Assembly: GCF_000002995.4 (NCBI RefSeq)
Contig: NW_025062476.1
Span: 10,786,501-10,850,500, forward strand
Reading direction: 5' to 3'
Length of the DNA stretch: 64,000 nt
Origin: Brugia malayi
Lineage: Eukaryota > Nematoda > Chromadorea > Rhabditida > Onchocercidae
Shown here: positions 1 through 18,363 of the stretch, piece by piece
Layout of the letters: each line of letters opens with the position of its first letter
Numbering within the stretch: position 1 is the first letter of the stretch
The notes under the pieces: model-generated
What the model saw: the letters and a program-made list of their open reading frames with translations, nothing else
Databases searched by the model: none
Told to the model about the DNA's origin: nothing
Program-made: the position numbers and the translations under genes

Positions 1-558
1 ATGATTATTAGAAGAATGATGTTTTGTTCGTCATGTTTTCTGGTTAGGAATAAGATGCAATTTTTTAGTCTTGTTTTTTTGTATTTTCAATATACCAATT
101 TATCATAAAAGTTCTCGGATTAGCCTTGATTGTGGCAAAATCATTTGATATATTTTCATGCAAATTGTTGAACTGTGTAGTTAAGAAAGTTAAGAGAAGG
201 AAGAGAGTTTTAGAGTTGTGACCAGAGACATGAGTAGGTTAATTTTTCTTTGTTGCTTTCCTTCGTTTGGGACTTGAGTCTTGGTCTTTTACTGTAATAA
301 TTAAATAGCTTTTTTTTTTTTGAGAAGCATTCAGGTAGTTCGGTAAAAATTCTTAAAAGAATTCTCTAATCTGGAAAATATTTGGAAAGTTTTATATGAC
401 TCTATGATAACTAGTGAAGTTTTTGTAATATCTAAGGATTATTTATTTAACTGTTCTGTTACTTTAGAAATGCAGCCAGTAATCTGGCATAGTGTTATTT
501 TTAGACAATATGTAGTACTTCTTAACCTTTGCTTTCCGTAATTATATCATATGTTCAG

Positions 559-889
559 TTCGCTTATGTCATCGAGTTTAAAGTCGCAAAGGTCACCTCC
601 GGAATCTCAAACAAGGTATGTAGACAGTGATGGAAACAGTGTAGATTTAACTGGAGCAATGTGGATGACTAAAATAACTCTGCCATATATTAACATCCAG
701 GACATTTATCGGAAGATTCAGGATGAGGTTTCGTGTTCCGTATCTTATTTTTTTTTCAGATTATTCGTGTTTTATCTGTATTTTTATTCTAGCATAATCA
801 TTAAGACATTTCAGGTTGTTCTAGATATTTTGCCACGTGGTACCAAAACCTTATTACGAGTCAACTGCACTGGTAACGCTTTGCAATAA
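559..889 (+). CDS. 3' end of an unrecognised gene (last two exons)
   Basis: Two exons join in phase. The first begins after an acceptor ending at 558 and runs to a donor after an IQDE tail at about 726. The second begins after a TTTCAG near 814 and encodes VVLDILPRGTKTLLRV and a short tail to a TAA at 887-889. AATAAA overlaps the stop (885-890), so this is a natural 3' end. The visible 80 or so residues start Ser/Pro-rich, contain DSDGNSVDLTGA, and end with a compact beta-like segment. I do not recognise the family. The 5' part was not found in bases 1-540 and probably lies outside the window. An ATG at 551 overlaps the acceptor and could mislead a gene finder. Confidence 0.5.
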
Positions 890-2958
890 AAAAAAGATTT
901 CTTATGACTTATGATAGTGTGAATAAATTTTTATTTTAATGATATATCACAAATACTCATCACAAATATTGATGTTAATTAAATTCAGGCAGTAAATATG
1001 CTTACAGTTGGTGCCATTTCCTTCATACTTTTCTGATTTGGACATCATTTTATACAGGCCACATACGACATTTTATGATTGTTACTTAGTTAAAAATACC
1101 TTCAAAAACATTCATAAAAATTTAAAAATGTTCTAGGAACACCCTTATATTCTAGATTGTGAGTTTTTTGTATCATCTGAAGTAGTGTGATGATAAGACA
1201 TAATCATGTCAGTAGGTAGTTTAAGCATTTGATTATTACGTGTGTTGATAATTTTGGAAATGTGACAGTATTGGTTTTTTAAAACGATTAATTAAATAAT
1301 AGTTACATTTGGTTAAAAGATGCTGATAATCTAAAGCTGCTGGTATTTGAAATGTCTCACGAACAGATATTTATGAATTTAATGTGCTGCCTGCGGTTTT
1401 CAACCTAAGCATCTTACTATTAAGCAAGAATATCATAATACCTTAAGTATTTAAAGAAACTCATAAGTGGCTAAAACTATGATATGGTTAAATTCGGTTT
1501 ACATTCATGAGACTACTGAGAGATGCTAAACAATAATTGTTGAGAAAATAATTTTAAGCAGTGTCCAACTTGGCTAAAATCAATAATTTGGAAAAGATAT
1601 TCAACTGCATATTCAAATTGGTCAGATTAATGTCCTGATATTCATAAAGCTTCATGCATTCATGTGAGCAAATTTTGAGGATTCTCTTTGAAATTTTAAA
1701 CAGGGAAACCTTTTAGATATATACTATTACAAATTCGATACTGAGTGCTCCTATTGCTCCATTTAAAAATAGACAAACAAGTGCTAATGCAATCTTTCCC
1801 ACTGTTTTATCACATGCATTTTACCAGTAATGCAATGAGAAATGATGAAGTAGGATATTGCTTAATGATATGAATATTCTAACACAAAGATAACATTATC
1901 AAATTATATGATTTGTATATCTTTAAAGCATTACTGCATTTTATTTACTTCCTTGTGAAGGAACAGATAAGATACATGCATTTTGTCAAACTATAAAAAA
2001 TAAAAGAAGCTTCTTTTGCCTGATACAAAATGCAAATTTGTTCTCGGTAACAGGACATAACCAACAAGTTTGTTTGCAATCTTGTCTTGCATTTGAAATT
2101 AGTGATATAGAATGAGCTATCTAGGAAGCAAGAGAGCTAAATATATGGCAGATTAAAGCCTGTGGAAAAATAAGCTACAGAATGAAACGTTTTTGTTAGC
2201 CATAATTTTCAAAGTTCAAATTCTTTGTAATCGTTCTTTGTAATCAAATTAAATTCTTTGTAATCAAATTATTTGTTCAGCTTTTTAACATGAAGCAGTT
2301 ACGCTATGTAACGTAGATAAGAGTGTATAAAGCAGTTATGTTAAATGATGTCAATATAAATAATAAAACTTCCCGACCATGTATTACGTATTCATTGATA
2401 AGAATACGTATCCATTCCAGAACATGAATGTTATCGTAATTATTCAAGCGGAGAACTTAATACCACAGAACAGTGACTCGTATTACTGCTACACTTGTTT
2501 AACTCCAACAAATTATTATGCTTTATTAGGTACAAACAGTAATGAGGTAATTTATGAATGACGATCAACAGTAAGCGAAAATTGTATAAAGGCGGTAATG
2601 AGCCATTGTTTAGCTATAAACTGCATTAATCATAACATATTAGCCTACCAGCCAAGATTTCAGAAAATCTGACCTTTTCCTAAAGAATCATTTGGATAAC
2701 GCACTTTCTCCAAAAATTATTCAAAAAGGATTCCGGTAATGCACTTTGCAATGCGAACTTGATTTTGTGGTTGTTAGAAACATCCACCTTCACTAGATTA
2801 AGGAAAAAAGTCCCAAAATTTCAAAACAACGAAAAAGTACAGATTTCTCTAAATCTAAAAAAACCTAATACCTTATGATCAATGCGGAATCTTTATTTTG
2901 GACATTTTTTGGATAGATATATGAAATCAATAAGAAAATCAACAATTAATAGGGAAAG
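890..2958. other. Intergenic spacer, no gene seen
   Basis: AT-rich sequence between an unrecognised gene ending at 889 and the convergent TGS1 gene. Short open frames here lack splice context and protein-like composition. A TTTATT at 2892-2897 (AATAAA on the minus strand) lies 62 bases past the TGS1 stop and is its likely polyadenylation signal. Confidence 0.6.
2221..2265. repeat. Short tandem repeat, three copies of TTCTTTGTAATC
   Basis: The 12-base word TTCTTTGTAATC occurs three times in about 45 bases, with spacing of 1 and about 7 bases. No gene is attached. Confidence 0.6.
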
Positions 2959-8826
<5,868 letters not shown>

Positions 8827-9573
8827 AATCTTTCGTCTTTTCGTTCTCACTTCGCTAAAAATTTCAAACCTTCTTTACAGTTTCATTGTTTTCCATCTAA
8901 ATCAAACTTTGCGTGGCGTACGTCTAATAACGTGAAACACCTAATAACGTAGCAACGTGAAACACGTACACAACACAATACATAAACATTCAAAGGCGTA
9001 AATTCAAAGGCCATCGCTGATCACACTATCATTTGCAACATCAAATTGAAATGTGATGCTTAATAACTCGCGATGAAAATCAATGTCTTATTCTTAAAAA
9101 GTAGTTTACCTGCTTCGGGTAAAGTTTACCCGCTTAGGATGGCAACTTATATTATGCATAAATCCTGAAATTAATTTTAAATTTATAAAATAATATGCTC
9201 CTTTACAAAGCATTCTTTGAATACTAACATTACTAACGGTAGGCATTTATCATATTCTATCACTGCTCAGATGGATTGTTTGCTTCTGCCAATATTTTTT
9301 CCGATAGAATCAGTTCTAGTTTGATGAAAAAATCAATCAGTGATGTTCAGAAAATAATTTAAAGTAAAAAAAAAAAAAAAAATATTATGAAATGAGAATT
9401 AAAAGTGAAAAATTATCATAAAATGTTTCAAAAAAAAAAAGAAAAAATTTAATTAGAAAAATTGAAATTCTTCATTTTTGTTTTTTAATTTTCAGCTTAT
9501 TTTTTATTTTTATGTTTTTTCTTCATATTACATTAAGCAGCAACATTTTAATTTCAGCACAATAAACAATTAA
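8827..9573. promoter_or_regulatory. Divergent intergenic region between TGS1 and the BAR-like gene
   Basis: About 750 bases separate two start codons pointing away from each other, so promoters for both genes probably lie here. Visible elements are an acceptor TTTTTAG (minus strand, ending 8855) 28 bases before the TGS1 ATG, and ATTTCAG (plus, ending 9557) 16 bases before the BAR-like ATG, both plausible spliced-leader acceptors. There is a short duplicated word around 8930-8960 (AACGTGAAACAC). No core promoter motif can be named with confidence. Confidence 0.4.
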
Positions 9574-10964
9574 ATGACGACCAAAGTGAAAGCTGTTGCT
9601 TATCGTCTAACAGGTGGTTCGAAAACAGTATATAGTGCGGATTATGAAGAAAAAATTCTACTCTTTAACAATTTTAAAAAACAAATTGAAAAATTGATGG
9701 GCCTCATGGTTACATTGGTCACCGTAAGTTATATTTGCTTGAAGAGAAATAAAATACTCTTAACTTATTTTAATCAATGATATATTGCTATATTTTCTTT
9801 TTTTTTTCATTCTTTTTTTTTTCCTTCCTTTTTTTTTTCTACAATCGTTCAGAAATTCGAGCCTTTTTTAATCAACAAACTTTTCTACTTTTTGCTAAGT
9901 AATACAACAACAAATCATATTGCACAAGTTTTATTTTTCATAGGATAATTTAGCAACTGAACTGAAACAAAAGATCTCAAAGGATACCGTTGATAGTGGA
10001 ATGAATAAATTCGAAAAAGTTGGCCAAGCAATTTATAAGTACAGTAACCAGATTGAAGATGATTCGTCTGCAGCAGTTCTAAAAACAGCCAAGGAAATAT
10101 TCGATAATGCCGGTCAAAAACATCGCTCATTTCGGACCGATATGTTAGACAATGTACAAAAATCTATGAAAGAATGGATTGAGGTAACTATAATGAGAAA
10201 GCAATTCGTTTTGTTATAATAATTCGAAGTGTCAGATAGTAAATATTGAGGATTTCCAAAAGTGTTTACAGACAAACGCTAAAAATGTGAGCAAGGAGTT
10301 GAAATCTGTAGACAATAAACGGGATGAACTGGATTGTGCCATTAACAAATTACGGAAAAAACCGGATGATCTTGACATTCAGGTAGATTTCCATTTTTTG
10401 GAAGACTTCACAAAGACTTCCAGTATTAAATATCAGTGATATATATATGAATACTAAATTTACAATTCTAATTCGACGTTTTTATTCTTTCCTTTATGGC
10501 TTCTACTGTAGGCTGTAAAGGAGCGCGCCGAAAGCATATTTAAAGAAGAACTTGAAAAAACTGATAAATTATTGGATGATGAAATCAAGGAATCTGTAAG
10601 GCCAATATTCTTTTTGTTTGTTAGTAAATGTAGGCATTTCTTAAAGGAAAAAGTTCCTTTATTTCCTATTTTTTAAATTCTATTTCTAATATATCAAAAA
10701 GTCGAATGTTAGATGCAGCAGAATTGCTGGTGTTCAAAGAATTGCTCGAATTTTTTTCCTTTGGTAGTGGACCCTTCAGAAGTGTTATAGTTAATTCGAT
10801 AGAGGAATGTCCATTCAATATTTCAGCAATCAGTGATTTCATCTGCTATGATAGCACTGATGGAAGTAATAGAAGATTACAACAGATGCATGAAGGAAAT
10901 TTTTAAGGTTGTTTTTCCGACATTTCTTCTCGATAAGAATAAATATGTAAGCATATTACTTTGA
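9574..10964 (+). CDS. BAR/AH-domain-like coiled-coil protein, about 240 aa
   Basis: Five exons join in phase: 9574-9723, 9944-10183, 10272-10382, 10512-10595, 10827-10964. The protein opens with MTTKVKAVAYRLTGGSKTVY and is otherwise almost entirely long charged amphipathic helix (for example KQKISKDTVDSGMNKFEKV, ELKSVDNKRDELDCAINKL, and EELEKTDKLLDDEIKESQSV across the last junction). Length, helix pattern and the late aromatic-bearing helix (IEDYNRCMKEIFK) resemble BAR-type membrane-curvature proteins such as endophilin or amphiphysin, but no diagnostic motif settles it. There is no SH3 domain or transmembrane segment. A strong GTAAGC donor at 10946 lies just before the TGA at 10962, so a longer C-terminus by splicing cannot be excluded. 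The start has a likely trans-splice acceptor 16 bases upstream. Confidence 0.7.
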
Positions 10965-13900
10965 GAATAGCAGGTTCTTAAAATTGTATGTCATTTCCTT
11001 TGATTAGTTTTAGAAATAATTGCATTTATTAATTACTTGGCTTAGTAATTAAGATAAAAAGAGAAGCTTAATATGAGTTTTTATGAGCTGAATAATCCTA
11101 CAGCATTCTAAGAATTTTGAAGGAAAATTTCAAAAACTTTAAGCGGTCATGAATTTCTAAAAAGTAGACCTAATATTTTCTAAGAATATGATGCCAATTT
11201 TTTTTAGCAAGGTGCCAAAGTATAAATATATATGATGAGGAACAAGAAAATTTGAATGGGAAATAGGTGGAAAATATGCGTTTTCTTTCATTCTCATTGA
11301 TTCAGTACCTTTGATGAAATGATTCAATACTGGCACCGAAGAGTAAAAAATTTATCTATCTGAAGAAACTAGCCATAGTTTCTTATTTTTTTGACCTATT
11401 TATTCTCACATCAAAGAATATTAAAGTTTATAGAAGAAATTAGGAAACTGGAACTGGAAAAAGGAAAATATTTAACATACAAGCAAATTTCGCTACTTGT
11501 GTATCGGAAACATTTGACCCATAAATTGAGAAAACAATTTAGATGGGAAAGAATAACCAAGGTCACTTTTGCTGTATATACATTGTGTTTTACAGTAAAA
11601 GGTCAAAAGTGGCTTTAGACAATATGGATAATGGAGATTTGCATAGAAGCAGAGAAAATACTAAGGAAAAAATGCGTTTTTTTTTTCACAAAATGATCAA
11701 TAATTCAAAGAATGCAAAAATGTCCTGCTTGTAGTGAAACATTACATTTTCTTTTCACCATATCAAAAATCAGATTTCACTCTTTTAAAAGTTCAAATTT
11801 CAAATTTATTCTTGAAAGTTCAAGTTTTTTTTTGGATGATATATAGATTTAAATCAGTTTATACTGCTATGCTGAGTGGATATTTTGTGGACAAAGGCTA
11901 GAGGCAGTTTGATGGAGTGTTGCTAACTAGTTAAACAATATGTAAGCTTGTCTAGTCACAAACAACTCTTTCATTCTGATCTTCTCCTCTTCCTCTTTCC
12001 TATTAGCAACTGTTAGCAAAGTGATCAGTCTAGCATCTTTAAAAGTTTCATCTTATCTTCCTTCTTTTTTTTTTCACTCCAATACTTGTTTGTCGTACAT
12101 CTCCTCGTCATTGTACCACAGTAATCATTTCATAGCTCTCTTCTTCTTATTCCTCATATAAGTAAGCATTTCATTATCTTTTTCTTCCTTTCTATTTTCT
12201 TTTTTTCAATTCATTCATTTGTAAAAGAATGAAAAAGATGGAAGTGTGTTACTTATTTTCAGATATTTTCTATTGGTTTGTATAGTAAAGTTGAATGAAT
12301 ATTATTTTGTAAAATATTTCAACGATAAATCCTTGCTTTTCATTTTTTCATTTTGTGATTTTCATTCTTAACATGCACTTTAAATATATCAATTAATCTT
12401 TTCTAGTTGTGTTATTCCTGAAGAAATAAATTTTTGATGATTTATTAAGGTCTCATCTATTCATGCTTAATTTTACTCATTTCCATTAAAACTTCAAGTG
12501 ATGTATTTATATTATATATTTATATTTATATATTACCAAACGGATATTTCTTCTGTACTAATTCCTAGTAAAATAGTTTGAGTTCTCATTTGACTGTTTT
12601 CTTAATGAGTAATTTTCTACGTCAATATTGAAACTCATATAACGCTCCGTGTAAGTGAGTGAATGTTTAGTAATTCGGGTATGTTCTTGGGTAGAATGTA
12701 ATATTTGCTAGATTTTGCACGACAGTTTAATGATTCAAATTTGTTGAATAACTATGAAATTAATTGATTTGTTAGATAAGGATGTTAGGATTGGGAGGAA
12801 TTAATTTGGAATTGAGTAGGTAGAAATAATAATATAAAGTTTAAGTGTAGTATACTCATTCGAGATATGCTTTGTCTTCTAGTATATTTTCTAATTTCAT
12901 CATTTGAATCTCATCAAATTTATATTTATGGAAATGAAATAATATATTTCAATTAGATTTTTTGCATTTTAACAAATTCTATTTTATTATAACTTGATAA
13001 CTTTACATAAGTCTTATTTATAATAATTCACTGCATATTCTTTCGTCCCCTATGAGATGCACTATTATATCAATGTTCATAAATTTGAAATTAGTTTTTC
13101 TCATTTCGTCGATCATTCAAATAGCTATGCCCAAAAATATAACTACTTTAGCAGGTAATATATGAATTCGATGATTTGTAGTCGTAATTAATCTATAGGA
13201 TTAGTACATTGATGTCAATATGTTATACGTACATATCACGTACGTGATAATAGGTGTGCATACGTATGAAGCTTTAACATATATTCGTTATTATCCTTGC
13301 ACACAAGATTTTTTTAATTTCGTGTTATTGTTCATCAGAGGAAAGCAAAGTATGAAGGAATTAAGGAAAAACAATGAAAGATAATTATCAGCTGGGGAAT
13401 ATATGCTCGAACCTTTGATATTATCAGTGACAAATGAATTTGCGTTGAAATATATATACCAGAAAGGGAACAGTATAACTTATCAAATTGTGAATGATTA
13501 TGAACTTTAGAAAAATTCAATATACTGACGCAACCGATCGATACATTCATTATTCGTGTTGATAATGATTCTGAAGCTGTGTCGGATTCGTACACAAGAT
13601 GCTATGCAGTAGTAGAAGATGAAAAGTGAAAACAAAAAGAGAGAGAGAGAGAGGGAGAAGGGAGAGAGTTATTGTTGCTTTACGGCTCAATTTACGAGGC
13701 TAATTGGATTTATTGAAAATTCTTATTAATGAAATTAGTAAACTGCTATAGTTTAAACTGTTATATCAACATTTCTCTTTAATTTAGTTAAATAAACGAG
13801 GATAAAATTCCATATTATTGAATTTTGCATTATAAATTAGTCAATGTCGTATATTGTATGCACGAGAAAACTTTGAAATGTTTTCAATTATCATAAAACT

Positions 13901-14029
13901 TTATTTCTTTTTTCGTTGCATTTCAGATTGATTTGTATTACGCGGAAACGAATAAATAAAAGTGCTTCATAATTATTATTGTTTCATAATTAATTATTGA
14001 GTCGACGAACTGAACGAATACTGAATACA
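10965..14029. other. Intergenic spacer with simple repeats, no gene supported
   Basis: About 3 kb of AT-rich sequence. A helix-rich open frame at 11391-11618 has no convincing start or splice partner. A perfect 16-base palindrome TATCACGTACGTGATA lies at 13234-13249, and a GA-rich tract at about 13639-13668. The last part, up to 14029, should hold the promoter and leader of the TRIC gene. Confidence 0.5.
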
Positions 14030-16639
14030 ATGTCTTTTGTGGATTATATCAGGCTAGATCAAGAAATCCTCACAGGTGCCGCTAGTCGTGTGCAACGCCT
14101 CAGAATGTATCCATATTTTGATTTGGCACATTATATACTTGTTAGTTGATATATTTTTATTATAGATATATTTTTACAACTATAATTGATAAAATTTAAA
14201 GAATGGAATGAATCATTGTTTATTTCACTCTTTTTCATTCCATTATTTTTATCATTTCATAGAATATCGTTTCAAAAAATACGTAGTATAATTACTTCAT
14301 TTTTGCTCATAGAAAAATTAGCAAAAAAGAATTTTCAATTATTTTAATATATTACGTCGTTTTGCAATGCATGATAAGATTTGACACTACTATAGAAAAT
14401 ATATAAGGAAATAAGACCCTTAAGTTCTCAGTTCTTATATTATCAAACTAAAGTATACGACAACGGTAGCAGTCTATGTATGAAGGGAGTAAAATAAACA
14501 TTAAATGTGTAAGTTGAACTAGATAGACAAGAAAAAGAATACTTGCCAGTTAGTGAAGTATGTTATCGAGTTTTCTGCTGAACCTCTTAATTTCCTGAGT
14601 ATCCCGGATGTTCTGTTTCAGATGACAATATCAGTTCGGGACGATCTAGGGACTGGAGCATCACTGTTTTCTCGGAAACATCCCTTGAGTTGTTGGCTTT
14701 CGTCAATGCTAATGTGCTTTGCGGGTAGCATCTCGGCTAATTTCTTTTTGGGAGAACCAGTGATCGCACCTTTTAAACGACATGATGACATTTTGCTGGT
14801 TATTTACTTTGTAATTTATATTTAAATGGAAGGAATTACTGTGAACTAATGCCCTTCATTTTAAAACATTGCATAATCCCTTAGATATAATATATATATA
14901 TGTTTTAAATTGCTGTTGAACATTGGCTCTTTGCAAGATTCTTGTATATTAATGGATCCGTTACATCAAACATCATTCGTTGCAGTTCTTATTCCACTGA
15001 TCATCATTTGTAATATTGCATTCTTGCACTAGATACTAGTGATTATAAGTAGCTTAAGTAGTTGGTTAATAAGCAAAAGTTGTAGTTTTCAGGCTACTCT
15101 TGTTTGGTATTTCGTATTTTATTCTCCATTCGATATAGTCTATAAAGTGTCAAAGCTCCTACCGATCAAAGTTGTTCTGTCCATATTGAAAGAAGTTCGA
15201 AGGACGTCCAAGGTCCTTTTTTTGAAAATATCTGCTTATTCCTTTTCTATTAAAAACTTATTGTAAATCCAAGTTTTTTTAAAGCTTCAGCGAGCGAATC
15301 ATATGACTTTTTTCTTTAATTTTTAAGCTTTTAATTTGTAATCACATATTCTTTTATAGGTAGCACATGGTGTGTTGCATGCGTCGAAGTTGTACCCAAG
15401 TTCTTATCTCGTGCATATTCTGGTAGGAACAGCCAAAGGAGCCGGGTCAGGAATTTTGCGAACAGTAGAACAGGTGAATTTTGAGCCTTCCTATTCAGTA
15501 ATACATTCAGAATACGATTCATTTAGTGATGAGCCTATAATGCTATCGTCACTATCTACCAAAAAAGACATTATTTGAGCTTGCTACTTGACCTAATTAT
15601 ATCTTTAGGTGTGTTGTAAGGTTTTCCCTCGGTATTACGGTATTTCGTTTATTTTCAACGGTGATTATTCTTCTATTCCAGAAGAGAGAAAAAAAACTGA
15701 AAAAACTGCTCCTACAGTTTCAATTAGTGAAAAGTGACTTTCCTAGTTTTTCTTCATTCCTTTCCTCCAGACCTATATCAATTATAAGAGCCCTTAAATG
15801 CTTATTTATGGGTTCTCAAAGTTCAAATCAAAAACAAAATTTCAGTTGGTGAGAGGTGTATGGATACCAGCACATAACGAAGTACTTCGACCATCCTTTT
15901 CAACCAAAGCTTGTTGCGTTGCATCGGTGATTCTCGTAATTGAAAGGCATTCCCGATATATCTCTGCTCCTCACGATATCATTTATTTGGTTTGTTGAAT
16001 TGCTTTCTTTAATGTTCAGCATGAAATAATCAAATACTTCGTATTATTTTCAAACTTTGCTCCCGGATACACTTTATTCTAGGTTCCAGACTTTTAATAC
16101 TGACTAATAATATTAAGGTTTTGTTATGCCATACTTCTCTGCAGAAGTTAATTAAACGAGATAATCTTTGTTATTTAGGTCTTTTAAAAGAGATTTTCTA
16201 AATTATTCAAAAACATCAGATTTTAATCTGTTCTGTTCGTTTACTCTTTTCAGTATTACGCAGACTAGCTAAACATACTTTTGTTTTGCAGGGTATTGCT
16301 GGCTTCTTTGTTTATTTCAAGTTGAGTGCCATATTACTAAACGTTCAGGATCCTTTCGCACCGTTCGAGAATCTTTTTTGTGCCGTATTTATGGGTGGTA
16401 TTTGGGATGCAATGTCTCGGTTGGTCATTTCTCTTAACTTTAATTAGTTAACTTAATGTAATAAGACTGCGTCTTTCGAAAGCCAAGATAAAATTCTTAA
16501 TCGTACCTTGTACTTTTACTATGTTTGTTTACTTATTGTTATGATTTAAAGCGCAATCATGGCCAGCCGAGAACGAAGAGCAGTTGGTCAGAAGGCAGAA
16601 AATGGTGCTTTACCTGCAGAACCAAAGAAAGACCAATGA
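14030..16639 (+). CDS. TMEM38: TRIC-type trimeric intracellular cation channel (TMEM38), 293 aa
   Basis: A monovalent-cation (K+) channel of ER/SR membranes that provides counter-current during Ca2+ release. Seven exons in phase: 14030-14140, 14622-14798, 15093-15212, 15360-15473, 15846-15989, 16292-16419, 16552-16639. Family hallmarks in order are FDLAHYIL, SRKHPLSCWLSSMLMCFAGS, NFFLGEPVIAPF, WYFVFYSPFDIVYKVSKLLP, the phosphoinositide-binding KEVRRTSK, KGAGSGILRTVEQLVRGVW, RPSFSTKA, DPFAPFENLFCAVFMGGIWD, and a basic tail MASRERRAVGQK ending in EPKKDQ. Length is close to the usual 290-310 residues and seven hydrophobic segments are visible. All exons end on recognisable donors. Nothing essential appears lost. 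The basic C-terminus is typical of the family. Confidence 0.96.
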
Positions 16640-18169
16640 TATTTACAACAATCAACGACGGATATTTGCAGAAGTAATGGGCAACATGTTAAGTGATAAT
16701 AACTTTGCCGGTTGCTTCTTTGTTATATTTCTCATCAGAAAGTGATCTTCCTGGAATTCGATGTTTTAGTTAATAATAGTTTGATAAAGAATATCTAAAG
16801 TATGCTAGATTAATTGCTCATTTGATGTTCTGTTCGTTTACATGTTATACCATCTATAGGATGCTTTTATTTTGTATTGAATTCTTGTATAGAAAAGTCA
16901 TTAGTTAAAAAAAAAAATAAGTGGAGAGAGTAAACGTAAGAATTTAGTGTGATTACTTTTATTCAAAGCTTTTTATGTTTTCAATTTTAAATGCAAGTTG
17001 TGTTTAAATGCCACTTTAAAATGCCACATTTTGAATTATGATTATAAAAATTATTGCAAGCAGGCTAACACATCTGTCTCGTATCATCTGTAATCATTTA
17101 TCTTTCTACATGCACCAGTTCGAAATGTATCGCTTAGTCAGTAACTGAAAAAAAAGTACAAATCTGTGTTTCATTAATGGTTTACATGATTTCCTTAAAA
17201 CAGTGCTACTTATATCTAATGTCTTATAAGATAAAATCCTAATAAATATTGGGAAAGTTTAAAATGCAATAAGTTATTTTTTTATTCTGTTAATTACAAT
17301 GCTATTCGACGTATTATATATAATAGCTTTACTATGGTTTATTTTGTAATTCAATTTTCAAAATTTGGTTTTCAATATTTATGAACGATAATTTGTATTT
17401 TCTTTCAAATGTACATCGTAGAATTGATGCAATTCGTAAGAAGGATGTACAATAATCATACCTTGTGAAAGCTCTCCAAAACTACCTGGACTGTCAGACC
17501 ACCAAGTAACGTTGTCCCTGTGCATCATTTGTTAGGTTAGGAATGTATATCATCACTTCGAGAATGATAATTTCTTTGTTTCAAAATAAGGAAAGTTGGT
17601 ATTGTTGACAATTGCACCAACTGGTTTACTCTTATAATAGATACTTTTAGGTATTGGAAATTGTTATCCATCTTACGCTTGCTTACAATTTACTCCTATC
17701 TAGTTGTTCTCATTCTATCTAGAGAAAATTATTGTTCTTTCGTCATTTAATTGCAATTTTATAAACAAAAGTTTATAAACAAAGAAAATTATTGTTCTTA
17801 TGCTGAAACATTGATCATCGCTTAGTCTGACCTTTTTATCAAAAACATCATTCTGTTATGATGTTTACTTGAAAAAAAAGAAAGATTTTGATAAACTTTC
17901 CCTTTCTGTTATCATATCTCCCTTCAATATATTTTCTATTTTGAATGTTTCACTTCATTTAAGATAGTTCGGTGTATCTTTAATATATTTAATTAATTAG
18001 ATATATGGCATAGTAGTCATACTTAAATGTATAATGGATAATTTATTCCTGTGTTATCGGTAATTGGAGTGATTCTTCATTAACTATTAGCCTTTATCAT
18101 ACGAATATATTGATAACAGCATGTAATACAAGTAATTAAAAATACATTTAAATCTTGAACGAGCAATAA

Positions 18170-18200
<31 letters not shown>

Positions 18201-18363
18201 TGTGTATTCGCCATTCTATTTCTGATCACATAGCATTCTTATCACTGTTCTTCCAGATGTGTTGACTTGACATTTCTCTTAAACTGTTTGGTTATTTTAG
18301 AAGAGAAAGAAATATAATCGGTCACAACACATTATACTTTATTAGTTTCATTTTTCTTTCAGG
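16640..18363. other. Intergenic spacer between TRIC and TOE1
   Basis: AT-rich, no supported gene. It contains the CAG tract at 18173-18199. The last bases, TTTTTCTTTCAG ending at 18362, directly precede the TOE1 ATG and look like a trans-splice acceptor. Confidence 0.55.
18173..18199. repeat. (CAG)9 trinucleotide repeat
   Basis: Nine perfect CAG units about 165 bases before the TOE1 start codon. It lies outside any coding frame I can support, probably in the outron or promoter of TOE1. Confidence 0.85.

Noticed and set aside
10700..10793. Possible extra exon of the BAR-like gene (helical frame DAAELLVFKELLEFF)
   Set aside because: Its helical frame is out of phase with the preceding donor, while joining 10595 directly to 10827 is in phase and gives a continuous BAR-like helix.
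11391..11734. Helix-rich frames downstream of the BAR-like gene
   Set aside because: No convincing acceptor or donor, and the BAR-like gene already reaches a stop. It could only matter if the GTAAGC at 10946 is used.
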